This document shows, one piece after another, positions 40,601 to 46,400 of a stretch of 64,000 bases of DNA. The notes beneath the pieces were generated by a model. It was not told the DNA's origin and ran no database searches. It saw only the letters and a list, made by a program, of their open reading frames with translations. The DNA comes from Parus major (taxonomy: Eukaryota; Chordata; Aves; Passeriformes; Paridae). The position numbers were made by a program, and so were the translations under genes. Position 1 is the stretch's first letter, and each line of letters begins with the position of its first letter. Location of the stretch: the NCBI RefSeq assembly GCF_001522545.3, contig NC_031776.1:23469995-23533994 (forward strand). The letters run 5' to 3'.

Positions 40601-42445
40601 AATCCGCTTTTGGAAAAACTTGCAACCACAAATTAGCTCAACTTTGATAGTAGCTAAAATTTGGGAGGCTGAGCCCAATTTCACAACACTGCCTTCCTGT
40701 CTCCTACGTAGCTGAATCAGTTCAAGAAGTCCTCAAAAGCAAAAGGATACAGTCTGCTTGTTTAGAGCCTGCTTTAATCACATCTTGAATGTCTTCCAGC
40801 AGATCAAAATCTGGCAGCATTAGTGACCTATGTACAGTAATATTTTGGTATTGATCCTGACTGGAAAGGTCATTTCTAGTGCCATTAGTGCCAAACAAAA
40901 CTACAGCAACTTCATCTTTACTCTCAGCAAAAACCTGCAAATACAGAGAACACAGCACCAGTATAAAAACACAGGTAGATTAATACACAACTATGTTAGG
41001 CAGTTTACAGCAAGCTGAACTAAATTTGAAACGTTACAATGGATTTACTTTTTTTAGCTTATTCAATGCTATCCTCTCAAAACGAAACCTTACAGCGAGT
41101 TCACAAAGTTAGATATAATTAAATTAACAAACTGACAAGCAGTTATCTGGGATTAAACAAATGAAATTGGCTGATTCAGCCCTCAAAATGAGTCTTCTGT
41201 GTGGTAATTATTAATTGTTGAAGTCTCAATTATTAGTAAATGAGTAAATTATGAAAAATGTTTCACAGATATAATTGTTTCCTCTCCCTCTTTAACATTT
41301 CTGAAGTCGCACACACCTGTCGCTGCACAAACTTTGTCATAATCTTCTTGGCTTGCTCAAGTGAAGACTCTTCACCAGGGGAAGAGCTGCTCATTGTAAG
41401 GCCTACATCCAGGCACAGCACTATTGCCACCTGGAAAGAATGAGTAAGAATAAAAAATAAAATATAAGCATAATTACTTAAAAAGTTAAAAGGGTACACA
41501 CGACACCTAAAAATCAAACTACACTATAAGTGGTTTCTTTTACAGTAACTGTTAATATAAGAGACAATGTTGAAAGACCCTGAAATGTTGAAGAACCCTG
41601 AAAATACCCAAAAACTGGCAGTCAAATCCATCCTGTTGTCTAAAAGGGGTAAAATTCTCTTCAGAGACGGCAGGATGACAGCAGAGAAGCCCAAGAAGCA
41701 CAGAGGAAGAGCTGCTGTTTTGCCTATGAAACACACAATCAAGTGTCAACGCCGACGTGCCCTTCTGGAAGGCAGCAAGCCCAAGCTGTCTGCCTGTTCA
41801 GGTAAGTGGAATCCTCCTCCAGGAAGAGGGCAGCTCCTCCGGTATCCCCTCTGTCTCTCTTCAGCCATTATTGACCTCTGGGCAGCTCACCCGAGCACCC
41901 AGGGCTGCTGCAGGGTCCTAGGCGACACTTTCCCGATGCTCCGCTCGTGTGACCGCAGGACAGCCCTGTCACACCTGAGATAAATCAACCTGCTCAGCTC
42001 AACTACTGGTGAGGGCGATATGGAACAAGCCTGCCTTTATCTCTGACCTCTCGGTGCTCAAGTACTATCACAGAGCAAAGAGAGAGATGGTTAAAGCGGC
42101 ACAGATAAAGCTGCGTTTAACAGACACTAAACTGCCCAGTATAACTAGAGACCTTAACACAGCTTTCACCAACAAGTTTCCTTAAACACACCACACATAC
42201 AAACCGCATTTTCAACAGAGCAACACTCGTTCTACCGTTATTCTAGCAACAGCAAAAGTCACTGCTGCGGGAGCTGACTGTGCTCTAAAGCAGGAACACT
42301 GACTCCCTCTGAGCTAGTCAGCTTTGCACCGGCAGCGGCTCGGCGGCCAGCACGGGGAGGGGTTACCCGGTGCCAGGGATGGGGACATGTGTGTGCCCGG
42401 GGCCAGCGGGACCCCCGGCCCCCTCACCTTGCCGCTGGACGCCAT
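1618..42445 (-). CDS. XRCC5: XRCC5 (Ku80/Ku86), 19 coding exons, 3' terminal exon off-window
   Basis: Ku80 pairs with Ku70 to form the nuclear ring that binds broken DNA ends and recruits DNA-PKcs in non-homologous end joining; it also acts at telomeres. Nineteen exons were placed by translated similarity to vertebrate Ku80, and every junction keeps frame (18+114+184+49+123+189+115+139+113+63+138+91+128+197+91+70+110+97+68 = 2097 nt, 699 codons). In order the product shows an N-terminal von Willebrand A-like domain (about residues 5-240), a beta-barrel/DNA-ring domain (about 245-450), a C-terminal arm (about 450-545), a basic linker with an NLS-like KKPK (561-564), and the helical Ku80 C-terminal domain (about 585-699). 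Human Ku80 is 732 residues, so about 30 C-terminal residues are missing. These correspond to a terminal exon I could not find in 1-1617. All introns are GT-AG. No frameshift or internal stop was seen, so the gene looks functional. The start codon has a strong context (GCCATGG). Confidence 0.97.
1686..3717. other. XRCC5 intron 18
   Basis: AT-rich intron with a short poly-C run at 2181-2190. The open frame at 2720-2950 shows no protein similarity I recognise. No gene-like signal was found. Confidence 0.7.
2181..2190. repeat. Poly-C run
   Basis: Ten consecutive C residues in XRCC5 intron 18, extended upstream by the near-homopolymer CCCA. Confidence 0.9.
3718..3814 (-). CDS. XRCC5: XRCC5 coding exon 18
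   Basis: Residues 645-676 plus one base. [19 protein letters not shown] then DFWEIMVQ are later helices of the C-terminal domain. Acceptor tttttcag|CTGTCC, donor CAAG|GTAGGA. Confidence 0.94.
4311..4420 (-). CDS. XRCC5: XRCC5 coding exon 17
   Basis: Completes V608, then residues 609-644. [14 protein letters not shown] and [18 protein letters not shown] are helices of the Ku80 C-terminal domain. Acceptor cttccag|TGAGTC, donor AAG|GTAATG. Confidence 0.96.
9263..9290. repeat. Perfect 13-bp inverted repeat (hairpin)
   Basis: AGTAGATGCTTTT and AAAAGCATCTACT separated by TT, inside XRCC5 intron 16. The stem is too short for a microRNA precursor and no flanking complementarity was noticed. Confidence 0.95.
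10908..11006. repeat. TAAT/ATTATT-rich low-complexity tract
   Basis: Nearly pure A/T stretch built from AATTATTA-like words, about 160 bp downstream of the exon 16 donor in transcript direction. Confidence 0.85.
11165..11234 (-). CDS. XRCC5: XRCC5 coding exon 16
   Basis: Residues 585-607 plus one base. It reads [17 protein letters not shown], the conserved entry to the helical Ku80 C-terminal domain. Acceptor ttctag|GTAGGC, donor GATG|GTAAAT. It is followed in transcript direction by 6.7 kb of intron. Confidence 0.93.
12638..12728 (-). CDS. XRCC5: XRCC5 coding exon 15, NLS-like linker
   Basis: Completes N554, then residues 555-584. The basic cluster LKKPK (560-564) sits where human Ku80 has its nuclear localisation signal. 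It is followed by an acidic stretch (EDEEES) and [10 protein letters not shown]. Acceptor tttgcag|TGAAGA, donor TCT|GTAAGC. Confidence 0.93.
14995..15175 (-). mobile_element. CR1 LINE 3'-end fragment
   Basis: Reads as the reverse complement of an avian CR1 tail: a GAATCAC start, GGAAAGGACTTTAAAGATCA, then CTGCCATGGGC, AAACCAGGCTGCCTAAAGCC, GAACACTGCC and ACCTCTCTGGGCATCC in the family's usual order. Divergence from the family pattern I know indicates an old copy. Confidence 0.88.
16565..16721 (+). mobile_element. CR1 LINE 3'-end fragment
   Basis: Plus-strand CR1 tail: TTGCCCAGAAAGG, GGTTTTCAAGACTGGATGAA, CCTCCTGTGGTCCATTCCAA, ending near TTCTGTGATTCTTTGA, which resembles the ATTCTATGATTCT terminal repeats of CR1. 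It is 5'-truncated, as is normal for CR1. Confidence 0.82.
16975..17171 (-). CDS. XRCC5: XRCC5 coding exon 14
   Basis: Residues 489-553 plus two bases, the longest exon found. [17 protein letters not shown] is the conserved arm segment; the rest (VKALFPLKE, then [13 protein letters not shown]) leads into the linker. Acceptor cttgcag|TGTTTG, donor GACAA|GTAAGT. Confidence 0.96.
17172..21219. other. XRCC5 intron 13
   Basis: 4.0 kb of AT-rich intron without a recognisable repeat family, RNA gene or coding signal. Confidence 0.65.
21220..21347 (-). CDS. XRCC5: XRCC5 coding exon 13
   Basis: Completes A446, then residues 447-488. It encodes [16 protein letters not shown], a variable acidic loop, and the conserved [12 protein letters not shown] of the Ku C-terminal arm. 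Acceptor ccttag|CGGATC, donor CAG|GTGAGG. Confidence 0.96.
21922..21951. repeat. 15-bp perfect tandem duplication
   Basis: TTTAAACTACATTCA occurs twice head to tail (21922-21936 and 21937-21951) in XRCC5 intron 12. Confidence 0.95.
22556..22646 (-). CDS. XRCC5: XRCC5 coding exon 12
   Basis: Residues 416-445 plus one base. It reads [18 protein letters not shown], then SSLKNSKK, the end of the beta-barrel and entry to the C-terminal arm. Acceptor tgcacag|TGTCTC, donor ACAG|GTAAGG. Confidence 0.96.
23030..23225 (-). mobile_element. Degenerate CR1-like fragment
   Basis: The stretch with TTGTGTCCGCCCCCACCTCC, ATTTAGCTCTTTCAATAGTC and TCTCGTAAGAAAG resembles the reverse complement of CR1 sequence just upstream of its 3' tail (in family copies: agctctttcaacctttcctcat). 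It is very diverged and the boundaries are approximate. Confidence 0.5.
23294..23431 (-). CDS. XRCC5: XRCC5 coding exon 11
   Basis: Residues 370-415, 46 codons in phase 0. It contains [18 protein letters not shown] and NPQIGVAFP, a core of the Ku ring domain. Acceptor cctccag|AATGCA, donor GAG|GTAATT. Skipping this exon would also preserve frame. Confidence 0.96.
24084..24146 (-). CDS. XRCC5: XRCC5 coding exon 10 (63 nt)
   Basis: Residues 349-369, 21 codons with phase 0 at both ends, including [18 protein letters not shown]. Acceptor tttgtag|ATCCAG, donor GAG|GTAAGG. Because it is a multiple of three, skipping it would keep frame. Confidence 0.94.
24147..27488. other. XRCC5 intron 9
   Basis: 3.3 kb intron. 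Frames such as 25719-25985 on the minus strand were examined for Ku80 exon similarity and rejected. Nothing else was recognised. Confidence 0.65.
27489..27601 (-). CDS. XRCC5: XRCC5 coding exon 9
   Basis: Completes G311, then residues 312-348. It reads [17 protein letters not shown] followed by [15 protein letters not shown], matching the Ku80 ring region almost residue for residue. Acceptor ctccag|GTTTTC, donor TCAG|GTGTGA. Confidence 0.95.
27893..27932. repeat. 20-bp tandem duplication
   Basis: CAGAATAGATTTAAGCAAAT is followed directly by CAGAATAGATTTCAGCAAAC, with two mismatches, in XRCC5 intron 8. Confidence 0.93.
29377..29465. repeat. Interrupted (TTA)n microsatellite
   Basis: Runs of TTATTATTA broken by CC(T), giving a higher-order pattern of TATTATTATTATTCC-like units. 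It lies in intron 8 about 200 bp downstream of the exon 8 donor in transcript direction. Confidence 0.93.
29668..29806 (-). CDS. XRCC5: XRCC5 coding exon 8
   Basis: Residues 265-310 plus one base of G311. It encodes [20 protein letters not shown] and the strongly conserved [15 protein letters not shown] of the beta-barrel. Acceptor acccag|GTCACA. The donor CAAG|GTACAA lacks the usual A/G-A-G at +3 to +5, so it is weaker than its neighbours. Confidence 0.96.
31422..31536 (-). CDS. XRCC5: XRCC5 coding exon 7
   Basis: Completes R226, then residues 227-264. It reads [16 protein letters not shown] and then [19 protein letters not shown], where the DNA-encircling beta-barrel starts. Acceptor catttag|AGAGAG, donor TCA|GTAAGT. 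Confidence 0.96.
34462..34650 (-). CDS. XRCC5: XRCC5 coding exon 6
   Basis: Completes F163, then residues 164-225. After [13 protein letters not shown] comes a divergent loop, then the conserved [17 protein letters not shown] and GLEEIYTF near the end of the vWA domain. Acceptor cttcttag|TCTGCC, donor TTCAG|GTAAAT. Confidence 0.96.
34970..35308 (+). mobile_element. CR1 LINE 3' region
   Basis: Plus-strand CR1: AGAGTCTCCATCACTGCAAA, AGGTTAGACAAACACTGCTC, CTCTAGATGACTTGTTAAAG and CCCAGGCCTATGACTCTGTA follow the familiar avian CR1 order ending in a TATGATTCT-like terminus. The upstream 200 bp is less certain. It lies in XRCC5 intron 5. Confidence 0.8.
37368..37490 (-). CDS. XRCC5: XRCC5 coding exon 5
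   Basis: Residues 123-162 plus split codons at both ends. It contains the conserved [13 protein letters not shown] strand of the vWA domain and ends ISLQF. The acceptor is ttttaag|TGGAAA, an AAG acceptor that is less common than CAG or TAG. The donor TTTTT|GTAAGT is consensus from +1 to +6. Confidence 0.95.
39031..39079 (-). CDS. XRCC5: XRCC5 coding exon 4 (49 nt)
   Basis: Completes F106, then encodes 107-121 and two bases of I122. The frame reads [17 protein letters not shown], a helix of the vWA domain. Acceptor gcttag|TTTTGG, donor AAT|GTGAGT. It is too short for ordinary ORF searches and was found by walking the Ku80 sequence between exons 3 and 5. Confidence 0.93.
39777..40372 (+). mobile_element. 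Solo LTR of an avian endogenous retrovirus with 6-bp TSD
   Basis: About 596 bp matching an LTR family common in bird genomes: GGGATAGAGCCAGTTTTCTT near the start, TTGTGCTGAAAACAGTGATG, TCAAGGCCTTTTCTG, GACCAATGGGATATCC, and the typical end GGGCTTAAACCACGACAG. The hexamer TCTGAT occurs directly outside both ends (39771-39776 and 40373-40378), as expected of a target-site duplication. No retroviral coding sequence adjoins it, so it is a solo LTR left by recombination. The 6-bp duplication suggests an alpha/beta-type (class II) element, but the family name is not assigned. It sits in XRCC5 intron 3, antisense to the gene. Confidence 0.88.
40255..40326 (+). repeat. 36-bp perfect tandem duplication inside the LTR
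   Basis: Two identical 36-bp units (40255-40290 and 40291-40326), each starting GTTCTCTCCCCTTCC and ending GAATAAGGAA. Identity between the units shows the duplication is younger than the divergence of the LTR. Confidence 0.97.
40751..40934 (-). CDS. XRCC5: XRCC5 coding exon 3
   Basis: Residues 45-105 plus the first base of codon 106. Acceptor tttgcag|GTTTTT. It contains the vWA strand [11 protein letters not shown] and the conserved [19 protein letters not shown]. The donor GACT|GTATCC is weak beyond the GT, but it is the only position that joins exon 4 in frame to give ADFLDA, the family sequence. Confidence 0.93.
41317..41430 (-). CDS. XRCC5: XRCC5 coding exon 2
   Basis: Residues 7-44 (38 codons, phase 0 at both ends). 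Acceptor tttccag|GTGGCA, donor CAG|GTGTGT. It encodes the first strand and metal-site-like loop of the vWA fold ([16 protein letters not shown]) and the helix ending KFVQRQ. The loop resembles a MIDAS motif but is not a classical one, as in other Ku80 proteins. Confidence 0.95.
41546..41983 (+). other. Candidate antisense exon(s) in XRCC5 intron 1, unrecognised basic ORF
   Basis: An ATG at 41567 opens a 138-codon plus-strand frame ending in TAA at 41983. It is rich in Lys/Arg at residues 20-75 ([37 protein letters not shown]). An acceptor-like tract TTTCTTTTACAG ends at 41545. A perfect donor CAG|GTAAGT lies at 41799-41807, and a pyrimidine-rich acceptor CTCTGTCTCTCTTCAG ends at 41864. The implied intron is 63 nt and a multiple of three. 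I recognise no family. It could be a bird-specific antisense transcript or chance; coding status is unproven. Confidence 0.3.
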
Positions 42446-42650
42446 GGCGCTCGTGCCGGGACGCGGTGCGCCGCACTCAGCGCTCCGGCCGCCGCGCGTC
42501 CCGCGTCCCCCCGGGAACACGGCGGTGGCGCCTCGCGTTCCGCGGCGGGGGCAGCGCCGCCTAGCGGCGGGCGGGGGCCCGGGCGGGGGCGCTCCCGGCC
42601 GTGCCCCTGTTCAGCACCTGCTGAGCTGGGGACGGCCGGCTGTGGGAGAG
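42325..42650. promoter_or_regulatory. CpG-rich XRCC5 promoter / first-exon island
   Basis: An abrupt GC- and CpG-dense block in otherwise AT-rich DNA, spanning XRCC5 exon 1 and the sequence just upstream. It contains GC-box-like motifs (GGGCGGGGGC at 42581-42590) and no obvious TATA box, as expected for a housekeeping repair gene. The exact transcription start cannot be read from sequence. Confidence 0.85.
42428..42445 (-). CDS. XRCC5: XRCC5 coding exon 1 (MASSGK)
   Basis: Residues 1-6. The ATG at 42443-42445 sits in GCCATGG (G at -3 and +4). The exon ends AAG|GTGAGG. Exon 1 of mammalian Ku80 also encodes only a few residues before the first beta strand, so this start fits the family. No in-frame upstream ATG is seen in the adjacent open frame. 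Confidence 0.93.
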
Positions 42651-43245
42651 GGGAGGGAGATGTCGGGTGTCCCTCGCATCTTTCTCCTCAGGGCTTTCCC
42701 CAGCCCTCCCTCAAAGTGCCACATCTCGCAGGTGTGGTTTTCGTTTTGGCCAAAATGTGATCAGAGCGTAGCCGAGGACAAGCCCGAGGTGGATGCACCG
42801 AGGTGGATGCACTGGGGTCCCTGAGGAGAGGCAGTCGCAGGGCAAGTCTCAGAGGCTCTTGTGCCCTGTCCTGTCCTAGAGCACCTCCCGGTTCCCCCAT
42901 CCCTCACCCACGGCCCTGTGACCCCGGTGCCAGCCCAGCCCCACACAGCAGCTCACACCCCACGCCAGCTGTACTGGGGAGACAAACGGAACGGTTAAAG
43001 GTGGAAAACTTTTGAGATTCGGTTGACATGACGACAGTTTAACAAGAAAAAGCAAGAGCTATGCACACAAGTAAAGCAAACCAAGGCATTAATTCACTGC
43101 TTCCCCAGGGCAGGCAGGTGTTCGGCCATCTCCAGGAGAGCAGGGCCCCATCACTTGTAATGGTGACTTGGGAAGACAAACTCCATCACTCCAAATACCC
43201 CCCCTTCCTCCTCCTCCTCTCCTCTTTATATACTATGATGTTATA
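42651..43245. other. XRCC5 5' flank
   Basis: Moderately GC-rich flank falling off towards AT-rich sequence. It contains the 14-bp tandem duplication but no gene that I can support. Long plus-strand frames running in from the CpG island are attributed to low stop-codon density. Confidence 0.6.
42786..42813. repeat. 14-bp tandem duplication upstream of XRCC5
   Basis: GAGGTGGATGCACC at 42786-42799 is repeated at 42800-42813 with only the last base changed. It lies about 340 bp upstream of the XRCC5 start codon. Confidence 0.9.
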
Positions 43246-43481
43246 TGGTCTGTAATATCCCTTTGGGCAGCTGGGGTCACCTGTCCCGACCATGTCACCT
43301 CCAACTCTCTTGCCAACATGGCTATACAAAAAGCAGAAAAGGCCTTGGCTCTGTAAGCCCTGCTCAGCAATAACAAAAATACCTCTATATTATCAACCCT
43401 GTGTTCAGCACAAACCCAAAACACATCCCCATACCAACTGCTGTGAAGAAAATTAACTCTATCCCAGCCAAACCCAGCACA
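43246..43481 (-). mobile_element. Truncated LTR, same family as 39.8 kb copy, opposite strand
   Basis: On the minus strand it starts TGTGCTGGGTTTGGCTGGGA at 43481. It then runs GATAGAGTTAATTTTCTTC, TTTGTGCTGAACACAGGG, AGGCCTTTTCTGC, and CCCAAAGGGATATT near 43250. This is the same order as the first half of the 39.8 kb LTR. The 3' half is missing. It lies about 0.8 kb upstream of the XRCC5 start codon. Confidence 0.87.
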
Positions 43482-46400
43482 TCTCCCCAGAGGGGCTGTC
43501 TCCAGGGCTATCCAGCCTCCTCTTCATGAGTCCCACAGGACACAGCCTATGGGGAGCAGCCATTTCCCTTCATCACTAGCACAGGGATTTCAGCTGTCTG
43601 GAGCATCCCAAAAGTTGCATTCTGCCCAGGAATCAGGATTGCTTCATTAAACACTGGCACAACACTAGTTTTCTCCCACCATGAACAACAGATAGATTTT
43701 CTGAACCATGCTACATCCAAGCTGTTTGGTCTAACTAGAACCTACTGATTTTAAGGAGTCCTAGTAAAATAGATGCTATGGCAGGAATATCTTAGTGCCC
43801 ATTGGCTATTAAATCATTAGAGATGTATGAGAATGCAAGTGTTTCATCACATGTATTGAGTACTTGTTCTGCATTGCCTTTCCTGTATCCTTTGAGGATA
43901 CCATTACCAGCGTCTTTCACTTCTAGGTATATCTCAAAATCCACATATTATCTATAATTATTCTCAAAACAGAGCTCAAAGTGGTGATACTAGTACAGGT
44001 ATAAAAGAGTAAATATCACACGAACACTTCAAAAATCTTGTACCAGAAGATGACCCTACAAATACAAGTGTTTTCTTTTTATACTGAGTGATGTCTGAAG
44101 ACAAAAATCCCCTTTCCCTCCTTACTACATTGCCATGCCTTGGGAATACTGGTAATTGAGGGATTCTCTCTTCAAAGCACTTTGCATATCAAAGGAACAG
44201 AGCAGCTTGGCAAAGTGACAAACATTTTAGGGGAAACTGGTAGACAAAAAACCCCAGTCAGTTACTGCCAGAGAAAATCTTGCATTGTCTTCCTGAATGT
44301 CTCTAAGGAGATTTCAGATTAATCAGCCAAGGAAATCAGGCTGCTTACTATCATTATTGTTATTCCTGATATTATCTTAGTCCAGAAGCCCCGCCTTGGG
44401 CTCACAACCAGGCAAACCCCACTCCAGCTGATTTCCAACATAGCTTGAATTCTAGACATAAGACAGGAGATGGAGCACACAAATGAGGGAAGAACAGAGA
44501 AACAAGAATTCACCAATTTCATCAGCAACAGCTTTTCACACACCAGAAGAAAAGCATTTTGCAAGGCATCAAGATCAATGAACATTTTATATTTATGCTG
44601 GGGTTGGAAAGTGAAACCCCAGCCCTGACTGCTGGAACAGAATACTGACATAAAGCCCTTCTCTCTGAATCCTAGATTTGACATGAAAACTGAATCCCAG
44701 GCTTTGGTCTAAGCTCTTGCAGCTAGAGCTGTAATTGCAAACATTAGTCAGGGAAACCAAATTTGGGCCAGAATGGTGAACCTCTGATTGCAGGAGCTTT
44801 GTATGCCCAGCCCAGGCAGCAGCATCCAATTTCCTTACAAAGTCTGAGTAAAACTAAAGACACCTATAACCATGAAACTCCATCTGTGATATTCCTATCC
44901 TTTAGCTCTCAGTCTGACATAACTGGGGGCTTTTAGCTCCCTGGCAAAATACACAAACAATAAACCTAAACATTTCCACTTCACACCTTCATGCTGCCAG
45001 GTTTCTTCAGAGCTGTTTCCACCATTCAAAGGAAAACTGGTTAATAATTCCTGAAACAAACCTTAATCCACATTTCCTTTTTCCTTTGCAAGTCTGAACA
45101 GAGCTCCCTTATTGGTAATCATCAGATGTGACTAATCAACTCCATCTGGGCACACTGGGGCTTTGTTAGCCTTGTTAGATTTGAGGATCTTTGCTTATAA
45201 AAGTGTGCAAAAAATAAAAAAGAGAAGTCTGTGATTAATTGTCCATTTCTATTGTACGGAATGTCAGTCTCTGGGTATAAATAATAAATATGTGACATCT
45301 TAGAGGACTCAGGATCCAGGGTGATCAGCTGTAATCTCATTCACACCAAACTGAGTCCCACCTCTGTGTCAGTGAGGTTCTCACTCATTTCTCTGCTTGT
45401 TCCTTTTTTGGTTAATTCCCTCCCTCAAAACCAAGCCTGGATTAAATAAGTACACTTTTGGGAAGCAGCAATGAATGGTCTGCTTTGTGCTTAACTTCAT
45501 TGAATGCCTTTACAAGGCAGCAAGGAAAATGGCTTCCCTGTTTTTTTACAAGAAGGAATGTATTACCCAGAGAGCTATAGCTGAGACCCAGCTGCTTATG
45601 GCATCTCTGAGCAAATGTAAATGACTTAAATGTAGAAGTAGCAAGATGACTTGGCCTTTCTCCCTCTTTACCCACAGGGTAAAACTTTGGATAAATGCCT
45701 GGTAGAAAGATGAATACCATAGCCATCTGGGATCTAGCCCAATAGTTTTATTGAAATGGATACATGAAGCAGAATTTTCTACAGAAAAATAGAAATAACT
45801 TTGCAATCATTACCTATTCTTTGCCTGGAATGATACATAAAAGTGGGTGCTAACTGCAAACTGAAGAATTATGAACTGAATTTTCTACAGATAAACAAAG
45901 CAGGGCAAACACACTGTGACACCAATCAGTCTTGTATTTCCACCAGCACAAGCTTGGCAGAAAGCTGGAAGACAAAGTAGATGGGAAATTGGCATCCAAA
46001 ACAAAGCAGAGCTTGGAAGCAAATCTGTTAGCATCCCCCTATGCTGGGCTTTGTGAGGTGTGCAGTTGTCTTCTCCCAAGAGGCTTTTCCAAACACCTGC
46101 TTGAAAACACAAGCCAAAACTGTGGTGCAGACTAACACTAGTATATATTAGGTCTGTTTAGTGATTTCTGATGGCCCTTCCCAAGGGATAACTCAGAGTG
46201 TTTGTTTAGTTGCTTCTGTGGAATATATCTACAGGGAAAAAAACTCAAAGAGCCACTCTCTAAAGCAAAACTCGTCTTTGGCTTTGAGGTTCAGCTCTAA
46301 GTCCACAGGGCTTGTTCTGTGTCAGTGACTCAAAAACATTTGGCCCATTAAAAAACTGTGCCTTTATTAAAGTGAAAAATAACTTCTAAAAAATAATTTG

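Noticed and set aside
42446..42520. N-terminal extension of XRCC5 upstream of the chosen ATG, similar in idea to the primate KARP-1 isoform
   Set aside because: The frame is open upstream, but the apparent start at 42520 is GTG, not ATG, so nothing in the sequence supports an extended protein.
42324..42824. 166-codon plus-strand frame across the CpG island
   Set aside because: GC-rich sequence lacks stop codons in all frames. Overlapping long frames exist in several phases, and the composition (Gly/Pro/Arg-rich) is that of translated CpG island.
44319..44684. 121-codon minus-strand frame with hydrophobic end
   Set aside because: No splice-site support, family similarity or neighbouring exon. 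Length is within chance for this region.
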